This document shows positions 1 to 11,300 of a stretch of DNA of 42,371 bases, one piece after another; positions within the stretch are counted from its first letter, which is position 1, and each line of letters begins with the position of its first letter. A model generated the notes under the pieces. That model searched no databases, was not told the DNA's origin, and saw only the letters and a program-made list of their open reading frames with translations. The stretch is from positions 1-42,371 of the forward strand of contig JAJDVC010000250.1 of assembly GCA_022826305.1 (NCBI GenBank). Reading direction: 5' to 3'. Position numbers and translations under genes: made by a program. This DNA is from Gammaproteobacteria bacterium (GTDB lineage Bacteria > Pseudomonadota > Gammaproteobacteria > Arenicellales > Poriferihabitantaceae).

Positions 1-492
1 GACCGGCAGGCGGATTACGTCATTGACTGCAGGGGATATGCTGCCCGGGACACGCTCGGGGAGCTGCGGGGGGTAAGGGGAGAGATGATGATCCTGCAGA
101 CCGGGGAGTTGACCCTGGCCCGCCCGGTCAGGCTGCTGCACCCCCGGCATCCCGTGTATGTCGTCCCGCGCGGTCACGGTCGTTTCATGCTGGGTGCGAC
201 GGTGATCGAGAATGACGAGAGGAGGCGGGTAAGCGTACGCTCGGTACTGGACCTGCTGAATGCCGCCCTGCTGCTGGAACCCCGTTTCGGCGAGGCGGAG
301 GTGGTCGAGGTCGGTGTTGACGTCCGCCCGGCTTTCGATGACAACCTGCCGAAACTGATGCGCCGGAACAACGTGATATACATGAACGGGTTGTTCCGGC
401 ATGGTTTCCTGCTGAGCCCGGCGATGGCGGCACAGGTTGCCGAGGCGCTCCAGGATCGGGAACAGTTCAGGGCATTGCCATTATGCGCATAA
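1..492 (+). CDS. thiO: Glycine oxidase ThiO-like FAD-dependent oxidoreductase, C-terminal part (5' end outside window)
   Basis: Frame 1 is open from base 1 (DRQADYVIDCRGYAARD...); 'RGHGRFMLGATVIEND...DVRPAFDDNLPKL...NGLFRHGFLLSPAMA' is typical of ThiO; followed directly by thiS/thiG. Confidence 0.85.
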   Translation, partial: DRQADYVIDCRGYAARDTLGELRGVRGEMMILQTGELTLARPVRLLHPRHPVYVVPRGHGRFMLGATVIENDERRRVSVRSVLDLLNAALLLEPRFGEAEVVEVGVDVRPAFDDNLPKLMRRNNVIYMNGLFRHGFLLSPAMAAQVAEALQDREQFRALPLCA

Positions 493-680
493 TCGTCAAT
501 GGCGAAGAGAAGGACGTGGACGGCCCCGGGCTGGGAGATGTCCTGCGCCAGTGCGGATACGACAATGAGCATGTTGCTACCGCACTCAACGGAGAATTCG
601 TGCACAGGCATCTGCGCGAGGATACCCGCATCCGTCCGGGGGACCGGATTGAAGTGGTGTCCCCCATAGCCGGCGGGTAG
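483..680 (+). CDS. thiS: Sulfur carrier protein ThiS
   Basis: 65 aa, ends in the diagnostic C-terminal GG (SPIAGG); overlaps thiO end; precedes thiG. Confidence 0.93.
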   Translation: MRIIVNGEEKDVDGPGLGDVLRQCGYDNEHVATALNGEFVHRHLREDTRIRPGDRIEVVSPIAGG

Positions 681-691
681 GCCGATGTGTC

Positions 692-1465
692 ATGGTTGAA
701 TTCTACGGAAAGACCGTCTCGAATCCGCTTCTGCTCGGTACGGCGCGCTACCCGTCTCCGGCCATCATGGCCGAGGCGGTCAGGGCTTCGGCCGCAGAAA
801 TCGTGACGGTTTCCCTGCGTCGGGAAGCGGGCGGCAGTTCCGCCGGGCAGAAATTCTGGCAGCTGATCAGGTCGCTGGATGTCGCCGTGCTGCCCAATAC
901 CGCGGGCTGTCACTCGGCCAGGGAGGCGGTCACCACCGCACACATGGCCCGGGAGATATTCCAGACCGACTGGATCAAGCTTGAGGTCATCGGTCATCAG
1001 GATACCCTTCAGCCGGACGTGTTCGGGCTGGTCGAAGCCGCCAGGATCCTGGTCGAGGACGGTTTCCGGGTATTTCCGTATACGACCGAGGATCTGGTGG
1101 TTGCCGAAAGGCTGCTGCATGGTGGTTGCGAGGTACTGATGCCCTGGGGGTCCCCGATAGGAACCGGACGCGGGATCAACAATGAATACGGCCTGCGGTC
1201 ACTGCGGACGCATTTCGACACGGTGCCGATCGTGGTCGATGCCGGCATCGGCCTGCCTTCGCATGCAGCCCGGGCGATGGAGATCGGCTGCGACGCCGTG
1301 CTGCTCAATACCGCCGTGGCCCGTGCCGCGGATCCTGTCGCCATGGCACAGGCATTCTGCGAGGCGGTTGCGGCCGGGAAGAAGGCCTGGGAAGCCGGAC
1401 CGATGGAACCTTCCGGATTCGCCCATCCTTCAACCACCGATGCCGGCAGGGGGCAGTTCGTCTGA
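692..1465 (+). CDS. thiG: Thiazole synthase ThiG
   Basis: 257 aa; '[11 protein letters not shown]', '[22 protein letters not shown]', '[15 protein letters not shown]', '[32 protein letters not shown]'. Confidence 0.96.
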   Translation: MVEFYGKTVSNPLLLGTARYPSPAIMAEAVRASAAEIVTVSLRREAGGSSAGQKFWQLIRSLDVAVLPNTAGCHSAREAVTTAHMAREIFQTDWIKLEVIGHQDTLQPDVFGLVEAARILVEDGFRVFPYTTEDLVVAERLLHGGCEVLMPWGSPIGTGRGINNEYGLRSLRTHFDTVPIVVDAGIGLPSHAARAMEIGCDAVLLNTAVARAADPVAMAQAFCEAVAAGKKAWEAGPMEPSGFAHPSTTDAGRGQFV

Positions 1466-2094
1466 TGCGGTGGGATCCGTTCTATCCTGTCCTTGACAGC
1501 CCCCATTGGCTGGGTCGGCTGCTGCCCCTGGGTATCCGGATGGTCCAGATCAGGATCAAGGACACGGATCCGGAACAATTGCGCGATATCCTGTTGCGTT
1601 GCCGGGACCTGTGCCGCGAGGCAGGCTGCCAGCTTGTCGTCAACGATTACTGGGAACTTGCCATTGAACTCGGCTGCAATGCGGTTCATCTGGGCCAGGA
1701 GGACCTGGACGATGCGGATCTTGCCGCCATATCCGGTGCTGGACTGGACCTTGGAATCAGCACGCATTCCGATACGGAACTCGAGCGTGCCCTGTCCTGT
1801 GATCCCGTCTACATCGCACTGGGGCCGATTTACCCCACGCGTCTGAAGAAGATGCCCTGGGGACCGCAGGGACTGGAGCGCATCAGGCAATGGAAGGACC
1901 GGATCGGAACGCTCCCACTGGTAGCCATTGGCGGCATGAGTCCCGCGCGTGCGCCGGGAGTATTCGAGGCTGGTGCGGACATCGTGTCCATGGTTACCGA
2001 TATTACCCTTGATCCGGAACCGGAGCGGCGAACCCGGCAATGGATCAGTCTGACCGACCCTTTTCGAAGCATTCCCTGTAACACGCAATCCTGA
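1465..2094 (+). CDS. thiE: Thiamine-phosphate synthase ThiE
   Basis: 209 aa TIM barrel; 'VQIRIKD', 'LVVNDYWELAIELGCNAVHLGQEDL', 'GISTHSDTEL', 'YIALGPIYPTRLKK', 'LPLVAIGGM'. Confidence 0.94.
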   Translation: MRWDPFYPVLDSPHWLGRLLPLGIRMVQIRIKDTDPEQLRDILLRCRDLCREAGCQLVVNDYWELAIELGCNAVHLGQEDLDDADLAAISGAGLDLGISTHSDTELERALSCDPVYIALGPIYPTRLKKMPWGPQGLERIRQWKDRIGTLPLVAIGGMSPARAPGVFEAGADIVSMVTDITLDPEPERRTRQWISLTDPFRSIPCNTQS

Positions 2095-2098
2095 AGCC

Positions 2099-3037
2099 AT
2101 GAAGAAGATCCTGCTTGTCCTTGTCGCCCTGCATGCCGGAACCGTCCAGTCCGATGACCGGCTGACCCTTGTCCTGGACTGGTTCGTCAACCCGGACCAC
2201 GGGCCCGTCATCATTGCCCGGGAAAAGGGCTATTTCTCCGAGCAGGGGCTGGAAGTCGAGATCGTGCCGCCTGCCGACCCGTCGGACCCTCCGAAGATCG
2301 TTGCGGCCGGTGGCGCGGAACTCGCGATATCGTACCAGCCCCAGCTGCATCTTCAGGTCGCGGAGGGGCTGCCGCTCGTGCGGGTAGGCACCCTGGTTGC
2401 CACTCCCCTGAACTGCCTGCTGGTTCTCGAGGACGGCCCGATCAGGTCCATCGCCGACCTCAGGGGCAGGAAGGTCGGGTTTTCCGTGGCGGGGGTCGAG
2501 GAGGCCCTGCTCTCGGCCATCCTCAGGCCCCATGGCCTGGGCATGGATGATATTGATCTCGTCAACGTGAACTGGTCGCTTTCCCCCTCGCTGATGTCGG
2601 GGCAGGTCGATGCCGTGATCGGGGCGTTCCGCAACTTCGAACTCAACCAGATGGAGATCGAGGGCGTGCCCGGGCGATGCTTTTATCTCGAAGAGGAGGG
2701 TCTGCCGCCCTATGACGAACTGATCTATGTCGCCAACCGCGATTCGATGAACCGTGATCTTGTCGCCAGATTCCTGGCCGCAACCGAAAAGGCTACCCAG
2801 TTCATCGTCAATCACCCGCAGGAAAGCTGGGAGATCTTCTCTGCAACTTCCAGGGAACTTCAGGATGAACTGAACCGCCGGGCCTGGGTCGATACCCTGC
2901 CCCGGTTCGCACTGCGGCCTGCGGCGTTCGATGCGGGACGCTATGCCGGCATGGAAGCGTTCCTGAAGGCGTCCGGACTGCTGGAAGGCATCAGCCCGGT
3001 CGGGCGTCTGGCCGTGGACGTCACGCAGGACCTGTAG
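2099..3037 (+). CDS. thiY: NMT1/ThiY-like ABC transporter substrate-binding protein (pyrimidine precursor uptake)
   Basis: 312 aa with signal peptide; 'TLVLDWFVNPDHGPVIIAREKGYFSEQGLEVEIVPPADPSDPPKIVAAGGAELAISYQPQL' is characteristic of the THI5/NMT1-like family. Confidence 0.85.
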   Translation: MKKILLVLVALHAGTVQSDDRLTLVLDWFVNPDHGPVIIAREKGYFSEQGLEVEIVPPADPSDPPKIVAAGGAELAISYQPQLHLQVAEGLPLVRVGTLVATPLNCLLVLEDGPIRSIADLRGRKVGFSVAGVEEALLSAILRPHGLGMDDIDLVNVNWSLSPSLMSGQVDAVIGAFRNFELNQMEIEGVPGRCFYLEEEGLPPYDELIYVANRDSMNRDLVARFLAATEKATQFIVNHPQESWEIFSATSRELQDELNRRAWVDTLPRFALRPAAFDAGRYAGMEAFLKASGLLEGISPVGRLAVDVTQDL

Positions 3038-3046
3038 GGCAGGATC

Positions 3047-3778
3047 ATGGGCGCCCGCAAATTCCCGGAGACCGCGACCACGACGGCAACCGATTACGGC
3101 AGTGCGCTGTTCGGCGCGCTGCGGCAGCACGCCGACTGCAACTGGATGAAGTACATCCGGCATGAATTCGTCTGCCGGCTCGGTGACGGCTCTCTGCCCC
3201 GTTCCGCATTTCTCGCCTATCTGGAGCAGGACTACCTGTTCCTGCTCCATTATGCCAGGGCCTGGGCGATGGCGGTGGTGAAGTCTGAAACGGCCGGGCA
3301 GATGCGCATGGCCGCTGCCACCGTCAATGCGCTGATCAACGAGGAAATCAGCCTGCATGTGCGGGTATGCGAACGCGAGGGAATCACGGAGGAGGCGTTG
3401 CTCAATGCGCGGGAAGCGCCGCAGAACATTGCCTATACCCGCTACGTCATGGATACCGCACTTGGCGGCGATCTGCTTGACCTGCTGTGCGCCATGTCGC
3501 CTTGCGTGTTCGGATACGGGGAGATCGGCTGCCTGCTGGCCGATGCGGACACCGAGCCTGTCTACAGGGAATGGATTGATGCCTACTGCGGGGAGCCGTA
3601 CCAGGAGCTGTGCCGGAGCGTTGCCGGGCTGGTCGAGGAGGTTCGTCTCGCAAGGCTTGGCAGCGATTTCATGGGCAGTCCCAGGTGGGAATCCCTTTGC
3701 AGCCGCTTCAGTACCGCCGTCGAGCTTGAGGCGCAGTTCTGGTCGATGGGAATGGATCTTGGCAAGCCCGGCGCCTGA
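3047..3778 (+). CDS. tenA: TenA family thiaminase II / aminopyrimidine aminohydrolase
   Basis: 243 aa; 'YLEQDYLFLLHYARAWAMAVVKSE', 'CAMSPCVFGYGEIG', terminal 'FWSMGMDLG' region; thi operon context. Confidence 0.88.
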   Translation: MGARKFPETATTTATDYGSALFGALRQHADCNWMKYIRHEFVCRLGDGSLPRSAFLAYLEQDYLFLLHYARAWAMAVVKSETAGQMRMAAATVNALINEEISLHVRVCEREGITEEALLNAREAPQNIAYTRYVMDTALGGDLLDLLCAMSPCVFGYGEIGCLLADADTEPVYREWIDAYCGEPYQELCRSVAGLVEEVRLARLGSDFMGSPRWESLCSRFSTAVELEAQFWSMGMDLGKPGA

Positions 3779-4493
3779 TACGCCTCCCGGACTGTTTCTC
3801 GAGGGCAGTTTCTCCTATGGTGACAGGCCGCTGTTCTCGGATATATCCCTGTGCCTTGACGCGGGCAGATGGACATGCATGCTGGGACCTTCAGGCTGCG
3901 GAAAATCCACGTTGCTGCGCCTGATGGCGGGATTGCGTACAGACGGGGCATTCACCGGAAGCCTGGGTGCCAGCGATCATCATCCGGTGGCCGGGCGCAT
4001 TGCCTACATGGCCCAGGACGACCTGCTGTTTCCATGGTTGACGGTTGCACAGAACGTGTCGCTCGGCGCCAGGCTGCGCAGGGAATCCCCGGATTCGACC
4101 AGGGTCGGGACACTGATCCGCGAGGTTGGACTGGAAGACCATGCGACGAAGAAGCCGGGCCAGCTCTCGGGAGGAATGCGCCAGCGCTGTGCGCTGGCCA
4201 GGACCCTGATGGAGGGGACGCCCGTGGTGCTGCTGGACGAGCCGTTTTCGGCGCTTGATCCGGCGACGCGCCGGCAGATGCAGGAACTGTCATGCCGGGT
4301 CCTGTCCGGAAAGACCGTGCTGCTGGTCACCCACGACCTGGCCGAGGCGCTGCGCCTCGGCGACAGACTGTACACGATGTCGGAAAAGGGGCTGGAGTGT
4401 CATTCACTGGCGCCCAGCGACGCGATCCGCTCCCTCGAGGATCCCTGCGTGATGGCGATCCAGACCAGCGTGTTCACGGCGCTCAATTCCTGA
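3759..4493 (+). CDS. thiZ: ABC transporter ATP-binding protein (ThiZ-like)
   Basis: Walker A 'GPSGCGKST', 'LSGGMRQRCALARTL', Walker B 'VVLLDEPFSALD', H-loop 'VTHD'; TTG start at 3759 chosen because the longer 3357 ORF overlaps tenA. Confidence 0.85.
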   Translation: MASPAPDTPPGLFLEGSFSYGDRPLFSDISLCLDAGRWTCMLGPSGCGKSTLLRLMAGLRTDGAFTGSLGASDHHPVAGRIAYMAQDDLLFPWLTVAQNVSLGARLRRESPDSTRVGTLIREVGLEDHATKKPGQLSGGMRQRCALARTLMEGTPVVLLDEPFSALDPATRRQMQELSCRVLSGKTVLLVTHDLAEALRLGDRLYTMSEKGLECHSLAPSDAIRSLEDPCVMAIQTSVFTALNS

Positions 4494-4509
4494 GTCGGGA
4501 CGGGATTCG

Positions 4510-5268
4510 ATGCGCCTGGGCCAGCTGCCTGATATCCTGGCTACCGTTGCCTGCCTCATCCTCGCGTGGCAACTGGTCGTGTGGCTTACCGGCGTTCCGG
4601 CCTTCATTCTTCCCGGTCCCGTACGCGTCATGTCGGCGCTTTACGACAATGCCGGCCTGATCATGTGGCATACCCTGATCACGGCAACGGAAGTGGTGAT
4701 CGGGCTGGTACTGGGCACGGCCTGCGGAATATCCACTGCGCTGTATCTCATGATGTCCGACCGCGCCCGCCGCCTGCTGCTGCCCGCCCTGGTTCTCAGC
4801 CAGACCGTGCCGGTTTTCGCCCTGGCCCCGCTGCTGACGCTGTGGCTGGGCTACGGGTTGGCATCGAAAATCGCGATGACGGTCCTGATCATCTACTTTC
4901 CCGTCACCTCGACCTTCTTCGACGGGCTGCGCACCACCCCGGGCGGCTATCTGGACCTGGCGCGGACGCTGCGCAGCCCGCACCTGTCCACGCTGCTCCA
5001 GGTACGGCTGCCCGCCGCGCTTCCTTCGCTCTCTTCGGGAGTGCGGCTGGCGGCTGTCTATGCCCCGATCGGGGCAGTGATCGGGGAGTGGGTGGGCGCC
5101 TCGAACGGACTGGGCTACCTCATGCTTCTTGCAAACGGCCGGGTAAAGACGGACCTGATGTTTGCCGCGCTGATTGTCTTGTGCGTGCTGACCATCACGC
5201 TTCGTTTCGCGGTCAGTGGACTCTGTTCCGGCATGACCCGCTGGGCCGGATACCCGGAGCAGGCCTGA
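4510..5268 (+). CDS. thiX: ABC transporter permease (ThiX-like)
   Basis: 252 aa multi-TM protein; EAA-like 'LPAALPSLSSGVRLAAVYAPIGAVIGEWVGASNGLGYLM'. Confidence 0.85.
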   Translation: MRLGQLPDILATVACLILAWQLVVWLTGVPAFILPGPVRVMSALYDNAGLIMWHTLITATEVVIGLVLGTACGISTALYLMMSDRARRLLLPALVLSQTVPVFALAPLLTLWLGYGLASKIAMTVLIIYFPVTSTFFDGLRTTPGGYLDLARTLRSPHLSTLLQVRLPAALPSLSSGVRLAAVYAPIGAVIGEWVGASNGLGYLMLLANGRVKTDLMFAALIVLCVLTITLRFAVSGLCSGMTRWAGYPEQA

Positions 5269-6480
5269 GTGGACGCCCGCGCCTTCCTCACGGCATGCTG
5301 GTCGGCAGGCGTCGAGCGGGTGCGGGGAGAGCACACGGTCCGCAGCGCCCTGGAGGAGTCGGGCCCTGACCGCATAGACAACCTGCTCGCAGTCGGCAAG
5401 GCGGCATCCTCCATGTGCCTGGGCGCCCTGGATCGCCTGCCTCCCCGTGCAAGGGGCCTGCTGATCACGAAATACGGTCACGTTGATGCGGGGTTGCAGG
5501 AGGCGGGCAGGATGGAGATCCTGGAGGCCGCGCATCCCGTTCCCGACCTGCACAGCCTTGCCGCAGGTCGGCGCGCGGTGGATTTCGTCGAATCCGTGCC
5601 GGAAACGGAGAATCTTGTCATGCTGGTGTCCGGCGGCGCCTCTGCACTGGTCGAACTCCTGCCGGCGGGGTTCGGATTGCCGGAACTGGAAAGGATGACC
5701 GGAGACCTCCTGTCCCGTGGTTTCGATATCACCCGGATCAACTCGGTCAGGCGGTGCATGTCGGGAATCAAGGGCGGCAGGCTGCTGGCCCGGAGCAGGA
5801 CGGAATTCCTGTACGTCTACGCCATCTCGGATGTCCCGTCCGATGATATCGCGGTCATCGGTTCCGGCATCGGCGCAGTCGGTCCGGTTTTCGAGGGTTC
5901 ACGGGACATCCCGGCGGAATTCTCCGATCTTGTCCGGGTATCGGCGTGGGACGGGCTGGAGCATGCGCGGTCGGACCGTTGCCGGGTCACGCAGCGGGTT
6001 ATCGCGTCCAACACCCTGGCGCGCAAGGCCGCTGCACGGTATGCGGCGCAACGAGGATATCGCGTGGTGACCAACGAGGAATCCCTGCATGGTCCGGTCG
6101 AGGAAATCTCTGCCCGGATTCATGATGTGCTGGCAGGCGGTGTCAGGGGCGTGTATGTCTGGGGCGGAGAGCCGACCGTGGTGCTGCCGACGGCCCCCGG
6201 GCGGGGTGGCCGCAATCAGCATCTGGCCCTGTGCATGGCAAGGCGGCTCAGGGGAGTGCGGAACATCTCGCTGATCGCGGCGGGCACGGATGGCACGGAC
6301 GGACCCACGGACGCTGCCGGCGGCGTGATCGATGGCCGGGTTTTCGATTCCCTGCCGGGGGGCGATGACGCCCTTGCCGCCGCCGATTCGGGATCCTTTC
6401 TGGAAAGAACCGGGGCCCTGTTCATGACCGGGCCGACCGGGACCAATGTCATGGACCTGGTTATCGCGGTAAAATCCTGA
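5269..6480 (+). CDS. Glycerate 2-kinase (MOFRL/DUF4147 family)
   Basis: 403 aa, GTG start; 'GKAASSM', '[14 protein letters not shown]', '[12 protein letters not shown]...[11 protein letters not shown]', '[19 protein letters not shown]', '[11 protein letters not shown]'. Confidence 0.92.
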   Translation: MDARAFLTACWSAGVERVRGEHTVRSALEESGPDRIDNLLAVGKAASSMCLGALDRLPPRARGLLITKYGHVDAGLQEAGRMEILEAAHPVPDLHSLAAGRRAVDFVESVPETENLVMLVSGGASALVELLPAGFGLPELERMTGDLLSRGFDITRINSVRRCMSGIKGGRLLARSRTEFLYVYAISDVPSDDIAVIGSGIGAVGPVFEGSRDIPAEFSDLVRVSAWDGLEHARSDRCRVTQRVIASNTLARKAAARYAAQRGYRVVTNEESLHGPVEEISARIHDVLAGGVRGVYVWGGEPTVVLPTAPGRGGRNQHLALCMARRLRGVRNISLIAAGTDGTDGPTDAAGGVIDGRVFDSLPGGDDALAAADSGSFLERTGALFMTGPTGTNVMDLVIAVKS

Positions 6481-6508
6481 ACGGTATTGCCCGAGATCGG
6501 GGTTTGCG

Positions 6509-7588
6509 TTGAGATCGTCGAAACTGATCCATGTTGTCGGTTGCCACGCCGAAGGCGAGGTGGGCAACGTCATTGTCGGAGGGGTTCCCCCGCCGCCCGG
6601 GGACACGTTGTGGGAGCAGTCCCGCCATATCGCGCGCGATGGCGCCCTGCGCGACTTCCTGCTCCATGAACCCAGGGGAGGCGTCCATGGTCATGTGAAC
6701 CTCCTGGTTCCGGCGATCAGCCCGCAGGCGGACACCGGATGGATCATCATGGAACCGGAGGACACGCCTCCCATGTCGGGTTCGAACGCGATGTGCGTCG
6801 CGACGGTCATGATCGAGACGGGCCTGGCGGCAATGCAGGAACCGTATACGGACCTCGTGATTGAGGCACCGGGCGGGCTGGTCAGGGTGCGGGCGGCCTG
6901 CCGTGATGGACGGGTCCGGCACGTCACGGTAACCAGTGTCCCGTCTTTTGCGGATCGGCTCGATGCAGATCTCGAGGTGGAGGGCATGGGCACGCTCAGG
7001 GTGGATATCGCGTTCGGAGGTGACAGCTTCGTCATCGTGAACCCGGGCGCAGTCGGCCTCGAGATCGTGCCGGACCAGGCCAGGGATCTGGTCGAGGCCG
7101 GACGGCGGATCACCCGTGCTGCAAACGAGCAACTGGGATTCACGCACCCGCGCATGCCGGAGTGGTCTCACGTATCCTTCACCCAGTTTGCGGATCCCCT
7201 GTTCCGGGAAGGAGGCGCTTTGGTCAGCCGCAACGCGGTGGTCGTGCAGCCCGGAAAGCTGGACCGTTCCCCCTGCGGTACGGGGTGCTCGGCGAGAATG
7301 GCGGTTCTCCATGCCCGGGGGCAGCTCGCTGCCGGAGAACGGATGGTCGGACGGTCCATCATCGGATCCCGCTTCGACTGCCGGATAGAGGAAGAAACGG
7401 ATCTGGACGGCCTGCCGGCCATTGTCCCGAGCCTGACCGGCAGGGCATGGATTACCGGCTCTTTCCAGTTCATGCTGGATCCGGATGATCCGTGGCCCGG
7501 CGGTTACAGGCTTTCGGACACCTGGCCCGAAGTGCTGCAAGGCAGGCCGTCGCATGACCGTGCCGGGAACGGTTTCGCCCGGGACTGA
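6509..7588 (+). CDS. Proline racemase superfamily enzyme (4-hydroxyproline 2-epimerase / trans-3-hydroxyproline dehydratase type)
   Basis: 359 aa, TTG start; '[17 protein letters not shown]' and '[22 protein letters not shown]' are the two catalytic loops of the superfamily. Confidence 0.88.
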   Translation: MRSSKLIHVVGCHAEGEVGNVIVGGVPPPPGDTLWEQSRHIARDGALRDFLLHEPRGGVHGHVNLLVPAISPQADTGWIIMEPEDTPPMSGSNAMCVATVMIETGLAAMQEPYTDLVIEAPGGLVRVRAACRDGRVRHVTVTSVPSFADRLDADLEVEGMGTLRVDIAFGGDSFVIVNPGAVGLEIVPDQARDLVEAGRRITRAANEQLGFTHPRMPEWSHVSFTQFADPLFREGGALVSRNAVVVQPGKLDRSPCGTGCSARMAVLHARGQLAAGERMVGRSIIGSRFDCRIEEETDLDGLPAIVPSLTGRAWITGSFQFMLDPDDPWPGGYRLSDTWPEVLQGRPSHDRAGNGFARD

Positions 7589-7687
7589 TGCCGGGTCCGT
7601 TGACCCGGCTGTCCGGGCTGATGCAGAATCCGGCTGTGCATGCGGATCGTGCGGTCCGCCCTGATCAATCCACCGGGTTCTTGACAA

Positions 7688-8320
7688 ATGGTTTCAGGCA
7701 GGCCGGATATTCACCGATTCGATGATCGACTGGCTGCAGTCTATGGGGACGCAGGGAACAAGGAGCGGCATTACGACGAGTGGGCGTCTTCCTATGACCA
7801 TGACCTGGTGAAGGATCTGGGCTATGTGGCGCATCGCGAGGCGGCCGACATCTTCATGGAACTGGTGGCCGACACCTCGTCCGGCATTCTGGACGTGGCG
7901 TGCGGTACGGGTCTGGTGGGCAGGTATCTTCGGGAACACGGCTACCGGACGCTTGATGGTGCGGATTTTTCCGCCCGGATGCTTCACGAGTCGGGGAAAC
8001 TCGGGATATACCGGGCACTGTGGAAGCATGATTTCACGCAACCGGCGTCCCCGCCCGACTCCTATGACGCATTGATCTGCGTCGGCATGTTCTCCTATTC
8101 CCTGCCGGGGATCGTTCACATGCATCACGTGGTGAATTGTGTCCGGCCGGGAGGCTTGTGCGTGATCACGGTCAACGGTGCGGCCTGGCGCGATCTGGAC
8201 CTGGAATCTGCAGTGCGGCAGGAATCCGGGAAGCACGGCTTCGCCATTGAGCAGACAAGGACCGCAGGCTATATCGTCAAGGAGGATATTGATTCGCGGG
8301 TACTTGTGATCAGGCGCTGA
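7688..8320 (+). CDS. Class I SAM-dependent methyltransferase
   Basis: 210 aa; motif I 'ILDVACGTGLVGRYL', 'DGADFSARML', 'YDALICVGMFSY'. Confidence 0.85.
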   Translation: MVSGRPDIHRFDDRLAAVYGDAGNKERHYDEWASSYDHDLVKDLGYVAHREAADIFMELVADTSSGILDVACGTGLVGRYLREHGYRTLDGADFSARMLHESGKLGIYRALWKHDFTQPASPPDSYDALICVGMFSYSLPGIVHMHHVVNCVRPGGLCVITVNGAAWRDLDLESAVRQESGKHGFAIEQTRTAGYIVKEDIDSRVLVIRR

Positions 8321-8341
8321 GGTATCCGGATCCGCAACGGA

Positions 8342-11300
8342 TCACTCCGGTACTGCTTCTGCTTCCGTACTGGAGCGTTTCCGGTAGCGGCCTTCAAGCG
8401 GAGCCATCAGCAGCGCCATCATCGGCGGCACGATTACCAGCGTGATCACCGCGGACAGGCTGAGTCCTCCCACGACGACGCTGCCGAGCCCCCGGTACAG
8501 TTCCGACCCGGCTCCCGGGAACAGGACGAGCGGCAGCATGCCGAACACGCTTGTCAGCGTGGACATGAAAATGGGCCGGATCCTGTGCCGGGTGGCGGTC
8601 CTGATCGCCTCGTCCGGCGCCATGTCCTCCCGGCGTATGTGGTGCAGGGTCTGGTGAACCAGCAGTATCGCATTGTTGACGACGATGCCGACGAGAATGA
8701 TGAAGCCCAGCATGGTCAGCATGTCCAGCGGCTGATAGCCGACCTGGTTGAGCAGTGCAAGGCCGGCGAAACCGCCCGCCGCGGCGACCGGAACCGACAG
8801 CATGATGATCAGCGGATAGACGAAGCTCTCGAACAGCACCGCCATGACCAGGAATATGATGATGAGGGCCAGGATCAGGTTGACCGCCATGGCATTGCGG
8901 GTCTCGACGAGCTTGTCCGCCGTGCCGGAAATGTTCAGCTTGATGCCATCGGGCAGGCCCTGTTTCTCCAGCGGTTCCACCACCCCGGTCCGGAGCTGGT
9001 CGATGGCGGTTTCAAGCGGTATGCCGGGATTCGGCCGCACCTCCAGGGTGATGGTGCGGAAACGTTCGCGATGACGTATCTCGGTGGGACCGGAGGTCAG
9101 CACAATTTCCGACAGGGATGAAACGGGCACGATATGGCCCTGCGGGGTGACGATGGGCAGATTGTCTATTCCCTGCGTCTGCATCACGGCGCTGGCATGA
9201 CCCTTGAGCATCACGTCCATCAGCTTGCCGTCCACGGTCGACTGGCTGACACGCAGGCCGTCGTTGAAGGAGTCGATCGTCTGGGCAAGCTCGGTGGCGT
9301 TCAGCCCGCTGTCGCTCAACCGCAGCTGGTCCGGTATCACGCGCACCTCCGGGGCGCCGAGTTCAAGCCCCGGAACCGGTCTCCATTCATTGCCCTCCTC
9401 GCGGGGGAACTGCGAGGCCACGAGTCCGAACGCCTGTCCGGCCACCTGGATGATCCGTTCAATGTCAGCACCGGAGATGTCCAGTTCGATCTTGCGGCCG
9501 CCGCCGATGCCGCGACCAAAGATCGATGGTTGTGTAATGAAACCGAATGTGCCGGGTTCCCGGAACACTGGCCGGCTCAGTATGGGTTTCAGTTCGGCCA
9601 CGCGTTCGGGCTGGACGGCGACTGCACCGAGAAAGGTGCGGGATGGCGTCGCAACGAAGAAGAACCGTTCTATCTGCGGCGGGGAATCAGGCTCTGCCCC
9701 GGCGGGATTTTCCGAAGCCCATAAGTGCCGCGTCGCGGACTCGATGCCTTCGGCGATATCCGTCATTGTCCGGAGGTTGTATCCCGGTGGCGGGATGATG
9801 ATGCCGAACAGGAGGTTGCGGTTGCCTTCCGGCAGGTACTCGAGTTTCGGCACCATCCTGTATGCGCTGTACGATGCCAGCGCAGTGACGCAGCACACTA
9901 CCAGCAGCGCCAGCATCCGGCTGCGGGTAACGGAACCGGCAAAGCCCAGTATCGCCCGAACGAACAGCGCACCGCACCAGTCCATGATCGGCAGACGGAG
10001 GCGTTTTCCCGGTCGCCGACCGCCCAGCAAGGCGTTGGACAAGGCCGGGATGACGCTGACGGACACCAGCAGGGACAGGATCACGGATACGGAAATCGCC
10101 ACCGCGATATCGCGGAACAGCTGTCCGGCCTCCAGTTCCATCACCAGAACGGGAATGAATACCATGATCGTCGTCAGCGCCGAAACCAGGACGGCCCCCC
10201 ATACCTGCTGTGCACCGAGGTAGGCTGCGCGCAGGGTACTGTGTCCGGATTCCCTGAGCCGGTAGATGTTCTCCAGCACAACGATTGCGGCATCGACCAC
10301 CATGCCGACAGCGAAAGCCAGCCCCGCCAGGGAAATCACGTTGATGGACCGGCCCAGCGCCGCCATCGCCACGAAGGCGCCGATTACCGAGACCGGGATT
10401 GCCATGGAAATGATGATGGTGGCGCGGGCGGAGCGGAGAAACAGCAGCAGGATGAGTGCCGCCAGGGAACCGCCGACCCAGATGTTCTGCTGCACCAGGT
10501 CGATCGCCGAATTGATGTATACGGTTTCATCGTAGACCTGCTGCAGTTGCAGCCCGGAATCGGGTATCACGTGAAGGTTGAGTTCGTCAACGGCGGATCG
10601 CAGTCCCTGCATGGTTTCGATGACATTGGCGCCGGTCTGCCGTTCGGCGCTCATGGCCAGGGCGGCATCGCCAAGCAGCCGGATACTGGCTCTCGGCGTC
10701 TCGTAGCCGAATTCCACCGTGGCGATGTCATCGAGGCGTACCCGTCCCAGGGAACCCCTGCCGTCCGTGCTCCGGATCATCACTTCCCGGATTCGGTCGA
10801 GCGTGTTCAGTTCCCCTTGCGTGCGTACCACGTACCGGCGCTTGCCTTCATCGATGTTGCCGGCGCCGATCGAGATGTTCGCCGTACGCAGGGCTCGCGT
10901 CACCTGGCCGATCGTCAGCTGGTAACGCGCCAGGAGGCTGGGCTCGATCTGGATGTGGATCTGGCGTTCGCTGACACCGTATACATTGATCCTGCCGACG
11001 CCCGGGACGCGTTCCAGCCTCTCCTTGACGATATCGTTGACAAAGTCGCCGAACTGGTGGATCGGACGTTCGATGCCGTCCTGCCGGGTCAGGATGAACC
11101 ACGCGATCGCCGTGTCTTCACTGCCTGCGATTTCCAGCGTCGGTTGCTCCGCTTCGTCGGGATAGCCGGTTACACGGTCCAGCCTGTTTGCCACCAGCAG
11201 GAGCGCCCGGTCCATGTTGTTGCCGACCTTGAACTCCAGCGTGACCCGTGCCTGGCCGGACTCGGCCTGGCCGGTAATCGATTTCAGCCCCTCCAGACCG

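Noticed and set aside
1-2100. TPP riboswitch for the thi operon
   Set aside because: No THI-box-like sequence recognised inside the window; the operon start lies upstream of base 1
1009-3358. Long minus-strand ORFs (401 aa and 437 aa) over thiG/thiE/thiY
   Set aside because: Antisense shadows of well-supported thi genes
3357-3758. N-terminal extension of the ABC ATPase ORF
   Set aside because: Out-of-frame overlap with tenA; Arg/Ser-rich shadow sequence, so the start was moved to TTG 3759
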